Source of the DNA: Chloranthus sessilifolius
Lineage: Eukaryota > Streptophyta > Magnoliopsida > Chloranthales > Chloranthaceae
Length of the DNA: 64,000 nt
NCBI GenBank assembly: GCA_021018995.1
Contig: CM037590.1
Location: 42,906,287-42,970,286 of the forward strand
Direction: 5' to 3'
Positions 54,177-64,000 of the stretch are shown one piece after another. The translations under genes and the position numbers were made by a program. Below the pieces are notes generated by a model. The model was not told the DNA's origin and ran no database searches. It saw only the letters and a list, made by a program, of their open reading frames with translations. How positions within the stretch are numbered: position 1 is the first letter of the stretch; every line of letters begins with the position of its first letter.

Positions 54177-55535
54177 TAAAAAAAAGATTATCTCTTTTTT
54201 TCTCTTTCACTGATGCACTGATACGCGATTTCTTACGTCTTATCTGAATCTCTATTCCCTATCTCTCTAATCTCAATTTCTCACATTTCTACATTTAGTT
54301 GAAAAATTTAAGGAGATCAGAATCCTTGGACGCACCCAATTTGATCGTTTTCATCTGCTGGATGCATAATTATGGCCGATCTATCGGTCTCATAACGTGG
54401 AATCTCTTCATCTCTTATCGTTTTTGTATGTTATGATCACTGTTTTTTTATCTGCTTTCTAAGGTTGATTCATATGTAAGTTGGATTTCTAAGGTTTTCG
54501 TTGAATTACGTGACTAAAGATATGAACTTGAATTTATCATCTATCTACTTCGATGGAATTGTTAAATATGAATCCTTTGTTAGATTCTAATTGTATTTTT
54601 TTATGATTAAGGAATGTGGAAAATTTGGTTGGATTAATTGGGTGAGCTTTACTGGTTTGTTGTTTCTTAATAATACTCTTCAATAGAAATTTGGATGGAT
54701 TAATCGGGTGACCTTTACTGGTTTGTTGTTTCTTAATATTGCTCTTCAATAGAAATGAATCTGAACTTTGGAATTCGAGATTCAGTGCGTTGAGAAAATC
54801 CTAACCGAAACTACAATAAAGATCAGGTTCACTCAGTTGTCGTCAGGTGCCATTACCTGATTAATACCAATGTGTATACTGTAAGATTAGCATAGATGTT
54901 GATTGATCCCAACCATGCAATGTTTTTGCGACCTCATGCATGGACCATAACCCCTGAAATTGTGTTGATTGGAAATTTCTAACCTATTGATTAATCATAT
55001 ATGGTCCACAAAGTTATTGAAAACAGTCCACAATAGAGTCTGTTTATTGAAGGATAAATGGAGTGTCACCACTCCATTAGAGATTGGGGTATGACAGCCT
55101 CAGTTTTAGACCACATGGCACAAGTTTTGTGCAATTCAAGTCATCAAAGTGGTAGCTCATCTTGGGATCTACCATGGAAACATCTGATCTATGCCCCCTA
55201 ATATGAAACGATTCATGGTTGAGCATGTGTTTTTAATGTTTGAAATTAAAGTGCACCAATTGGATGATTCTAATCCTCTCATAGGTGGGACTCTTTGGCT
55301 GATACATGTGCCAATAATGGCCTGCTAGTTGAACTAATCTAGATCCTTGAATCAAGGTCAAAATTTGACTTTTAATTTTTAACTCAGTTTTGAATTCATT
55401 TTTAAAGAAAATTGGTCTATACAGGCTGTTGAAGCTCCATATGGGCACCAAAACAGTATTTGGGTGGTCACATGGACCTCCATGTGGATGTTGGAGTATG
55501 GTGAGGGTACTCCACCTGGAGTACCTTTACTTTTC

Positions 55536-55538
<3 letters not shown>
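54177..55538. other. Gene-free AT-rich DNA
   Basis: Holds a 66-bp tandem duplication at 54621-54752 (shared TTTACTGGTTTGTTGTTTCT) and otherwise no recognised feature. It could be intronic if the upstream leader is real. Confidence 0.5.

Positions 55539-55611
<73 letters not shown>
55539..55611. repeat. TA microsatellite, left flank of foldback copy 2
   Basis: About 36 TA units ending directly at GGGGTTTTTGCAA. Confidence 0.95.
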
Positions 55612-55613
<2 letters not shown>

Positions 55614-56334
55614 GGTTTTTGCAATTGCCCCCTTATGTTATGCTGAAATTGCATAAAACCCCCTGAGTTATGCCTATTTACACTGCACCCCCTATTTTTA
55701 TGTTTCCTTTATAAAATACGCCCCCTGCCGTTAAATGACGGTTAACTAGGCGTCATTTCTTCAATTAAATGACGTGTTTGCCGTTAACATTATATACAAA
55801 ATGGTCATTGTATTTTTCCTAACTTTGATTGCATTTTAAACGGTGGATAACCATCGGATCCTGCCCAAATTTTTTGGTGGAACATGATTGATATTCTATA
55901 AGTTGTTGTGTTACCCAATTTTCGATTTAGGTGTCCATGATGCTCACTCGACTCGTGGGTACACTAAAATGCTACTCCCGTTGGTATCATCCCGACCCTA
56001 CCATCGTTACGAACCAACTGATCATCATGGACACCCAAATCGAAAATCGGGTAACATAGCAACTTAGAGGAGATCAATCATGTTCCACCCAAAAAATTTG
56101 GGTAGGATCCGATGCTTATCCACCGTTTAAAATGCGGTTAAAGTTGGGAAAAATACAATGACTATTTTGTATATAATATTAAGGGCAAATGCATCATTTA
56201 ATTGAAGAAATGACGCCTAGTTAACTGTCATTTAACGGCAGGGGGTATTTGTAAAGGAAACATAAAAGTAGGGGGTGCAGTGTAAATAGGCATAACTTAC
56301 AATTTTAGCATAACATAGGGGGTATTTGCAAAAA

Positions 56335-56338
<4 letters not shown>
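55612..56338. mobile_element. Foldback element set in a TA microsatellite (copy 2)
   Basis: 727 bp. Arms 55612-55943 and 56024-56338 are inverted repeats at high identity, with about 80 bp of loop. Shared blocks: GGGGTTTTTGCAA, GCATAA, CACTGCACCCCCTA, CCGTTAAATGACGGTTAACT, GGCGTCATTTCTTCAATTAA and GGTGTCCATGATG. TA repeats abut both ends. No ORF. Similar in design to rice Micron elements, which insert in TA microsatellites (family knowledge; identity not tested). Confidence 0.85.

Positions 56339-56404
<66 letters not shown>
56339..56404. repeat. TA microsatellite, right flank of foldback copy 2
   Basis: About 33 TA units beginning directly after AAAAAACCC. Confidence 0.95.
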
Positions 56405-56407
<3 letters not shown>

Positions 56408-58886
56408 AAAGGGAAATGTATTAGAAGAAAGAAAATAGGAATACATATAGGGTTCCAAAGGCCAACAATACAATGAGAAGTTGGACCTAGTAACTTACAC
56501 GACAAACAAAACACAAATCAAAACAGGACCCCAAACAAAACATGACTAGAACCCAGCCTTCGTCACCGAGGAGACCAGACAGCCACACCATAGGACACAA
56601 CAAGCAACGCTCATGAGTAACACCTACTCGAACATCTGCAAAGCCCAAAACTCACTGATAGATTGAATCAAATCCTGACCAGCCTCGTGCAATGCCCCCA
56701 TCGATTCTACTAACGGCACAATAAGCCTTAATAACCATTTTAACACTTCTCCTTTTATTCCTGAAGACCTTTTCATTCCTTTCCAGCCATATAACCCACC
56801 AAATTGCCTTGAGTTCACCCTCAAAAGATTCTCTCGATTCCCGGCCACCTGACCCCCTCCCAACTACTCATCAAACGTTTGCAAGAGCCAGGAAGGAGCC
56901 ACACAGTGCCAAACACTCTTTGAATCCTATCCAAAACTCTACCAATAAAAGCACAGTGGATGAAGAGGTGATTCGTGCTTTCATTAGCCCTCCCACATGT
57001 CATAGGCGTTCCTCAAGTTCATACCCCTCTTAAGAAGCTGAGCCACAGTGAGTACCTTACCCAAAACCAATGTCTAATCAACAAATTGGACTTTGGGAGT
57101 GACACCACTTCTCTGCACTCCTTTCCAGCCCTTCTCTCCCACCCCTTCACTCTAAGACTGTTGAGAAGGATTTCATGAGAAACTCCCTTCTTATCCAACG
57201 CCCTTTTGTCCACCCTTCTACTATTAGGCTCCACACCGTACAACACCTCTCAAAACTCACTCATCAAATTAATCCATCATCCCACATATTTCTATGAAGA
57301 TGCATGCACCACCAAACCTGCCACCACTAAGCATGCCTACCTCCACCACCGAAGCCTCCTTATCAACCACTAATTTGTTTAGGCCCCCAAATGGATTCTT
57401 GCTCCCCTACCCATTTATCATGCCAAACAAAATGCAATGTTGACCACCTCTCTCCATCCTAATAAACTCTTGAAAATATTGCCGGACCAAGCAAACACCC
57501 CTCCACCAAGACGGGGATCTATTTGAGATTGCCCGGTTTATTTGCCAGCCTTCCTCTACCTCCATATTTGGCTACCAGGATTCTAACTTGGGGAACATAT
57601 CTTTTCTCCACAATCCGCCCTAGCCATTTACCCAAGAACACTTTGTTCATAATTATGAGATCCCATATGCCAATACCTATTTCATCCTTAGAAAATTTGC
57701 ACCCTTCCCCATTGACAAGGTGAAATACCCCTCTCTCTCTCTCACGTTCCTCTGAATTTGCTCCAACTTCTCAATAACCGCCACCAGACATTTGATCATT
57801 GGTATAAAGAAGACTGAGAGATTCGAGAGGGAGGCCTTAACTAGAGTCAATCTGCTACCAATAGAGAGCAAATTTGTCTTCCATATAGCAAGCCTCTTTT
57901 CTCATATTTTAACAATCGGATCCTACAAAGCCTTTCTCGGAACTTCAATACAAAGAGGTAGCCCCAAATAGGTGGTGGGAAGCTTATCCCAAGCACACCT
58001 GATGTAGTCAGCAATATTAACAAGCTCCTTCTCCAATCTAACTCCCCATAAAGCAATCTTTTCCAAGTCAACCTTCTGACCCGAGACAACCTCATAACAC
58101 AAGAGCGTAGCTTTTACCTTCCACACTTCCTTTCTAGGAGCCCCATAGAAAATCATGGTATCATCCACATATGGTAGATGCGTGTATCAGGCCCATGGAT
58201 CAAAATATTGTCCGATACCGATACGTATCGGTTTTGGACCTCACCGATACGATACAATGGGTTTTTATCGCCCCCCTGAAAAAACAGTCAAATTATCGTT
58301 CAATGTATCGTTCGTATCGTCCGTATCGTTCAATGTATCGTTCGTATCGGATGATAATTTGAAATTATCGTCCGATAATTTCAAATTATCGGTTTTGATT
58401 TTTTTTTTTTTTTGGGAAAAAATCGGAGAGTATCGTCCGGAACCGATACGTATCGTCTGATACGTATTGGTTTTGGGGCTGGACGATACATATCGAAAAA
58501 ACGAGATTTTAATCCTTGATCAGGCCCCTCCCTAGCCACTTTGAAGCCATTGAAGAATGAAGGATAGTTGCCTTCTTAATCAATTGACTCAGAGCTTCGC
58601 CCACAATGTTAACCAAAAAGGGTGAAAGAGGATTCCCTGCTATAACCCTTTCAACTCTTTAAATAACTACATGGGGATCCATTGTCATGATGGAGAACCT
58701 GGCCGTGGAATAACACTCCTTCATCCACCCCTCCATTTGGACCCAAAAGCATCTCTTTTGGAGCTTGTACTAATGAAGCCACAGTTAACCCGATCATGCG
58801 CCTTTTGCATATTTTTGGAATAATTCCAAGTTCTCTAGACTTGTATCTTGAATCAAGAGTTTCGTGAGCAATGATCGCCACAAAAC
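56405..58886 (-). mobile_element. L1-type LINE fragment, minus strand
   Basis: Minus-strand pieces in order: GWMKECYSTARFSIM-like and NPLSPFLVNIVGEALSQLI near 58600-58730, then YVDDTMIFYGAPRKEVWKVK (catalytic YVDD near 58155-58168), DKLPTTYLGLPLCIEVPRK, and the zinc-binding MTCGRANESTNHLFIHC (about 56950-57003). Frameshifts and stops throughout. A hAT-like MITE splits it just upstream of YVDD. The 3' end abuts the TA repeat. Confidence 0.8.
58194..58518. mobile_element. hAT-like MITE with ATACGTATCG-iterated core
   Basis: Inserted in the LINE. Ends CATGGATCAAAAT and ATTTTAATCCTTG are inverted repeats. Flanked by ATCAGGCC (58186-58193 and 58519-58526), a perfect 8-bp duplication (9 bp if the next C is counted). 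The core is CGATACGTATCG, GTATCGTTC and AAATTATCG iterations with a T-run. Confidence 0.8.
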
Positions 58887-59111
58887 ACAACGACAAATGC
58901 CCCTTGAGAGTTGGATCCAATCGTCCCCTTGAGATTGAGGAAAAAATGGATTAGTTAATTACGAGCTTATGAATTTAGAATTTTCCATCGTAACCTCCAC
59001 ACAACCACAAATGCCCCTAGAGAGTTGAACCCAATCGACCCCTTGAGATTAAGGAAAAATGGATTAGATAACTACGAGCTTATGAATTGGAAATTTCCCA
59101 TCGTAACCTCC
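58887..59111. repeat. 114-bp tandem duplication
   Basis: Two copies starting ACAACGACAAATGCCCC (58887) and ACAACCACAAATGCCCC (59001), both ending CATCGTAACCTCC, about 88% identical. Confidence 0.85.
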
Positions 59112-59241
59112 TTAGCAATTACAGTAATATCCTGGGTCATTGACTCATTGTTTAAGTTAGAGCTTACACAATCACTATTCTTATTACATGCATAATCATT
59201 CCATTATTCTTGTATAAAGAAAGCATGTCTGTACACAAAAG

Positions 59242-59673
59242 TGCTGTTATATGGTAACTGACCCGTTCCCAAGCAAGATTGGAAATATGTTAGAGTTTTG
59301 GACACGTGGAACTATTTTTTGGAAAGTGTTCCATGTGATGCGAAGGAGATGTTCTAAAGATCTGTGGTATAGATGATTGCATTGAAAAAATATCTCTATC
59401 ATGTGATGTAGAACTACCAAATGCCTTTAAAATTAACAACTAAAACTGTTTTTGGAGATTTACATGGTATCCGTTTATTTTGATGGTGTTTGACCGCTTT
59501 GAATCACAAGGTGGATATGCTTGTTTGACGAAATCTTCAAGTTGCCAGATCTCTGCATCGTGTTCTTCGCATCACATGGTAGGACTTCCTGAAAAATAGT
59601 ACCACATGTCCAAAATCAGCGACCTGTTCTCAATCGTGTTTGGTAACGGCTGGTTACCATATACCAACTCGTA
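59242..59673. mobile_element. Foldback MITE
   Basis: Arms 59242-59352 and about 59555-59673 share TTATATGGTAAC, TTTTGGACA-GTGG-ACTATTTTT and CCATGTGATGCGAAG in inverted orientation, with about 200 bp between. No ORF. Confidence 0.65.
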
Positions 59674-59724
59674 CAAAGAAACAGTCACAATTCCCTAAAT
59701 TATTGTGATGTTGAATAGAGTTTA

Positions 59725-60723
59725 TGATGGGGACATCTGATTCAAAGAACCGCCTATGATCTATTGAAGGTGAAAAAAGCGTGTGAAAGTATCCCAATGC
59801 CTTCTAATTGAAGAATGAAGGCGTTTTGAAGAATTGAAGCACAAACATCCGTGCTCATGGCATTCGTTTCCACGGATGTTCGTGACGACAGGACAAATGT
59901 CCGTGACGTCAAGACGAACGCCTGTGATTTTGAGGTTTTTTGTTTTGTGCACATCATAGACGACGGATGTCTGTGAGCACAGGATGGATGTCTGTGAATC
60001 TTATCTGCAAGTTGACGGAGTTATAAGTTTTGGGGCAAAACTTGCAGGACTTTCTTATTTCAAATTTATGTTTAGTTAGGGTTTGTTTGCCTCTATAAAG
60101 GCATTGTAAATACAATTTTAGTTAGTTAATGGTTAATGAAAATTGTTTTTGCAAATTGAGAGCTTTTATCAAAGTTTTCTTCGAGGGTACAATTTTCTCA
60201 AAATTTGAAAGAGCGATTCTTCTTTCCACGTGCGGTTTGGAGTAAGGCCAACTTTTCTATTATTCTTATCTACTGTTATCTCCATCGTACGTGTAAGTTC
60301 TTGAATAATCTTCTAGTTAATTTTTATTCCTAAGATCCGGAATTAATTGTCTGTTTTGCTTGCTTGATCTTTCCGTAACCTAATGTAAGATCGCTCAACC
60401 ATCCTAACAAGAGATTTCTTTTATTTAAGCCCTTTAATTTATAAATGCCTAGATCCCATTTATTGTTAATTCCGTACAGATTCGAAACAACCCACTTGTG
60501 AGTTCGTTTGAAGCCCTAAACGGTTTGAGATCTAGTTGTTTGCTAAGAACCCTAGTCTTCTAGATCGTGTAGGGTACGTACGGTGAAAGTAACACTATTT
60601 TGGGATTGATCAAATATCAAATTAAAATTCTCTTTATTTTCTGTGATAACTTGTTGGGAAATTCATATTAATTCATAATTATTCTCAGCCCCGCATATTT
60701 ACTTTGTGTTAGTTTATGTATCA
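59725..60723 (+). mobile_element. Solo LTR (family B relative)
   Basis: 999 bp, starts TGATGGGGACATC and ends ATGTATCA. Flanked by GTTTA at 59720-59724 and 60724-60728, a perfect 5-bp duplication. Holds four GGATGTTCGTG/GGATGTCTGTG-type motifs in two pairs (59870-60000) and CTATAAAGG (about 60093). Confidence 0.8.
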
Positions 60724-60742
60724 GTTTATGTAAGTGATTAAT

Positions 60743-61517
60743 TGACACGGGACAAAACCCTAGACTACGTGAATGAAAATGAAATGCCATTTGCCGAAAT
60801 TAAATTAAATTAATTAAGCAATAAATTACACAAACGATCGCAATACCTTAGGGTTTCGCTGGTTTCTGTTGATGGTCATGTTGGTTTGGGTAGGGTCCAG
60901 TCTGTTGCGCTAGATCTGTTAGCCTCGCGGAAGGAAGTTCCTAGAGATAGAACTCTAGCCGCTTCCAGATTAGGGTGTCACTCTTCGATTCAACGGTTCA
61001 AATGAAAGTTAGGGTTTATGATTTCCGGAATATTTGAAAGAGAATGGCTGAATTTGGGATTTATGTGAATAAAATAAAAGCAGAGAAAGATAAATCAAAA
61101 GAGAGAGAAGATGAAAGATTGTGGGCTTCGCACCCTTGGCTTCACACCAAACCCTTCCCGGGAAGAAGATTCACTCTTCGTGGTTGCTCATCTCAAGCAG
61201 AAAGCATAAACTCTTTTCATTAATAAAAAACTAATTATATTGTTTATTTAAAGACCTTATATAAGAGGGCTCACAAAAGAAAACCCTTAAGCCGATCATG
61301 CGATTTATATATATATATAAATCGCATTTAAGCCTCCGCTGAGAAACAGAACGCCACTAAAATTTAAATCCCGCTGGCCACAGTCGATCGATCGATCAAC
61401 TGCGCATTATCTTGTGTGCTCTTTTATGCTTGATTCTGATTTCCTTTTCATGTCTTCTTGTGCTGGAGATCTGTTGCGGCCCAAATCCAAGGCTCTCGAT
61501 CTTGACATCCCCCGTCA
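60743..61517 (-). mobile_element. Solo LTR (family A relative), minus strand
   Basis: On the minus strand starts TGACGGGGGATGTCAAGATC and ends TTGTCCCGTGTCA. Flanks TTAAT (60738-60742) and TTGAT (61518-61522) match at 4 of 5. It shares CCTAATCTGGAA, GCTAGAGTTCTA, CTTATATAAG and a GATCGATCGATC dyad with the LTR at 18316-21592. Confidence 0.75.
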
Positions 61518-62009
61518 TTGATGCGTCTCTTTAGGGTGCTCAATGGTGTGGGGACTGGGGACTCCCCGTGTTTAGTTTACTGTTCTTGTGTTATTTATAT
61601 GGTGAAATTTTTTGATGATTCATTGATTTATTACTTTTTTAAGAATATCATTTGGGTAGAAGATGCATAACAAATTAGAAGGGTCCATTAACGACAAAGA
61701 GAAACACGAATATTCTCATGTCAAAATTCCTGGTGAGATTCCAATTAATTCGTAATGGAATCGGTGCTAACACCGTCTTCTTTTAAACTGATTTTTTATA
61801 TCTTATGTTGGGTTTCCAACTACCTGCATCTCAAGTTATTAAGTGTACAAATGATTACTACACTCTCAGGATGAAAAATAACTGTATTTTATGCTCCCAT
61901 TGAAGGTAAATAAGCAAAGAGGTTTGAATTTACTCAAATTGTTATTCATTTTCTCTGAAAGATTTCAACTAGCATCGAAGTTCTACTTCAGTGCTCATGA
62001 TCTATTGGC

Positions 62010-62044
<35 letters not shown>

Positions 62045-62340
62045 TTTCAAAATCTCTCTTATGCATTGAGTGGTGCTTGTTGGGAGAGCAGACAATAGTG
62101 AATTATCTTTATTTCATTGTCAACAACAGATAGAGTTTTGAGTTCACTGATCAGTTTCTATGATCCCTTGCCATTTCGGCTTGGGTCAGAAGAAGCATTA
62201 AATAGTCAAAAGGTTGTTTCTATTTACCAACATTTGATCTACCTGTATTTTGGATATATTGTTAGTGGAGTGACTTGAACAGCCTGTGATTTAATTTTTT
62301 GGAGTGCAGGTATGGAGTATATTGACGAGTGGGAAATATC
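61518..62340 (+). promoter_or_regulatory. Region upstream of CBL start codon
   Basis: Contains a GT microsatellite (62010-62041). An acceptor-like TTGGAGTGCAG ends at 62310, about 30 bp before the ATG, suggesting an intron in the 5' UTR. No TATA box could be assigned. Confidence 0.4.
62010..62041. repeat. GT microsatellite
   Basis: About 15 TG units. Confidence 0.95.
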
Positions 62341-62836
62341 ATGTTGCAGTGCCTAGAGGGGTTAAGGCATCCGTTTGCTCTTTTGCTAAGTTGTTGTGAG
62401 CTTGAATTTCGTAACCGCTCCAACGGTCTTGAAGATCCTGAAGTACTAGCAAGGGAAACTGTGTGTATGTCATCCATCATTGCTGCATCCTCTTTTCTGA
62501 ATTCCTACAAGATTGTGCTTGATATAATTCAGAACCTTTTTCATTTACTTGTCAAACATTGTGAAGATGAGTATTTTTCACTCAGTTTTCATGATCTCGT
62601 GTTGTTTATCTATTCACATGATTATTGTGGTTTTCTTGTTGAGCAAGTGGAAATCTGTATTTTCTATACTAAATAAAGTTACCCAATTTATCATTGAAAT
62701 GCTCATTTGTACATCTATTTTCCGTAGTTACACAAGCTTGCGTTAAAGGGCCTTAGTGTTTATTGTGATTCACATTCTATAGAATTCCAATGTATTCTTT
62801 TGGAGTAGATTATCCTTTTGAGTGCAGATCAGATCC

Positions 62837-62880
<44 letters not shown>

Positions 62881-63589
62881 TAAAATACCTGCTAGGGTTA
62901 TTCCACAAATTATGGCAAGTCATTAACATTAAAGTTTCTAAATTCAAGAAGGTTCATTCTTGATTTTGTTTACCCACCAGAAATTGTGATCATAACAACC
63001 ATAGCATGCATATATATATATAGTGATCTTTAGGTTTTTTGTTTTGTTTTGTTTGAGTGGTATAATATGAAATTCATATTCATAGTTTGCTAGCATACTA
63101 ATTATTTCTTTTTGATAAATGTATTGAAGAAACGAAAGGCGTTGAGGGGACAATGAGCTCTTGGTACCCAAGAAATGAACAATAAGACTTACATGTATAC
63201 TATTTTAAAGATTCAATTCCTAAAAACGATATTCTAGTAATTGCTTCTATATGTCCAACATGTCTGCAATCTGATTAGCTTCTCCTTTGGTGTTGGCAAA
63301 CGTAATGTCCGAGTCCTTTGCTCTCTCAATAACTATAATATGGTCAGTCTACAGTAAGAAAGTAATGACTCTTGTTGTGCAATGTACTTAACATGCCCAT
63401 GCTTGACTTTATGCAATTACTCAACCTGCTATGCTTCATGTATTTATTCTAGCAATTTAAATCATGCCAACATATATTTAATGTTTTCTGCTTACACTGT
63501 TTGCAGTTAGTGTAAGTGAGATAGAAGCGCTATATGAGTTATTTAAGAAGATTAGCAGTGCTGTAATTGATGACGGTCTTATCAACAAG
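62341..63589 (+). CDS. CBL3: Calcineurin B-like calcium sensor, CBL2/3 type, partial
   Basis: EF-hand calcium sensor that binds and activates CIPK protein kinases, usually at the tonoplast for the CBL2/3 group. Exon 1 (62341-62464) reads [20 protein letters not shown] and on to [14 protein letters not shown] plus one base. Exon 2 (63507-63589) completes Phe and reads [20 protein letters not shown] then DDGLINK, the highly conserved first EF-hand region. The join is in phase. Cys4, Cys18 and Cys19, with no MGC myristoylation signal, fit S-acylated tonoplast CBLs. The next exon (EEFQLALF-type) is not in the remaining 411 bp, so the gene continues past the window. The start at 62341 is the first ATG in a family-like N-terminus. 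Assignment to CBL2, CBL3 or CBL6/7 is not certain. Confidence 0.85.
62465..63506 (+). other. CBL intron 1
   Basis: 1.04 kb, donor T|GTATGT and acceptor TTTGCAG. Holds a CT/TA compound microsatellite (62836-62881). No other element recognised. Confidence 0.65.
62836..62881. repeat. CT-TA compound microsatellite
   Basis: About 10 CT units then about 12 TA units, inside CBL intron 1. Confidence 0.95.
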
Positions 63590-63670
63590 GTAGGCATACT
63601 GCTTACTTCAGGTTTCTTCCGACAAGTGGTAACATTTTTTAGACATTGAATGCATTTTCTGTTTATTTTA

Positions 63671-63842
63671 ATAACATACACTCTCTGATTCTCAGTTTAG
63701 AATATGGATTTGCTTCTGAAACCAAAACTTGTGAACTTTGTTAACAGAGTTATCTGCGGTTCAAAAGAGTTACCTGAAGTAACTTTCAATAGCTCATGCG
63801 CAAATCCATATTCTAAACTGAGAATCAGAGTGTATGTTATTA
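63671..63842. repeat. Inverted repeat in CBL intron 2
   Basis: ATAACATACACTCT(CT)GATTC-type arms at 63671-63713 and 63800-63840 match over about 41 bp with one 2-bp gap. AAAAGAGTTACCTGA and AATAGCTCATGC are also directly repeated at 63755-63800 and 63849-63908. This looks like a local inverted duplication. Confidence 0.8.
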
Positions 63843-64000
63843 TAGTCAAAAGAGTTACCTGAGGTTCACCTTCCTAATAAAAGCTGTATGTGCACAATAG
63901 CTCATGCACACTAATCATGCAACTCTGTACATTTCTTTTCTATTGTAATGTAGATTGTAAACAGTCCTGAAACTTCTCTGATGGCATTATTATGGATAAA

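Noticed and set aside
55390..55656. ORFs with long YIYI runs
   Set aside because: They are translated TA microsatellite.
62329..62340. Upstream in-frame GTG start for the CBL protein
   Set aside because: The ATG at 62341 gives the family-typical M-x-Q-C start; GTG starts are not expected here.

Overview
The window is nuclear DNA of a flowering plant. The evidence is spliced genes with GT-AG introns, AT-rich introns and intergenic DNA, plant-type L1 LINEs, LTR retrotransposon remnants, TRIM and MITE repeats, and three genes whose proteins match plant families. The gene content fits a dicot or similar angiosperm; I cannot name the species. All genes were assembled by hand from reading frame, splice signals and phase, with no transcript data.

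Layout. (1) 1-10117, minus strand: most of KNL1 (Spc105/Spc7), the outer-kinetochore scaffold. Nine firm exons give 1029 residues: a PP1-docking RVSF motif, MELT-like segments, a large exon with three 73-residue repeats, and a coiled-coil region. The C-terminal RWD part lies beyond base 1. (2) 10118-11296: intergenic region between divergent genes. (3) 11297-33873, plus strand: a gene for a two-WW-domain, FNBP4-like protein. Ten exons give 948 residues. Its 12.7-kb first intron is a nest of retroelements: a near-full-length dead L1, a decayed Ty3/gypsy body, a solo LTR holding a second L1, and another LTR with an internal duplication. (4) 33874-54000: no host gene recognised. It holds a SINE-like tract, a tandem TRIM array, microsatellites, MITEs, an L1 fragment interrupted by an LTR remnant, and a large foldback element set in a TA microsatellite. 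(5) 54000-62340: a possible 5' leader region, then a second TA-flanked foldback, a minus-strand L1 fragment carrying a small hAT-like MITE, and two adjacent solo LTRs. (6) 62341-64000, plus strand: the first two coding exons of a calcineurin B-like calcium sensor of the CBL2/CBL3 type; the rest lies past the window end.

The three host genes act in unrelated processes: kinetochore and spindle checkpoint, a WW-domain adaptor probably binding proline-rich partners, and calcium signalling through CIPK kinases. There is no operon-like logic. About half of the window is repeat-derived.

No clear new biological system stands out. The points most worth checking are: the KNL1 repeats and its unusual splice sites; an in-frame, stop-free 81-bp intron in the FNBP4-like gene that would encode a hydrophobic segment; two foldback elements embedded in TA microsatellites; small hAT-like elements that share ends but have different motif-iterated cores; a TRIM array; and two unassigned protein-like ORFs in a KNL1 intron.
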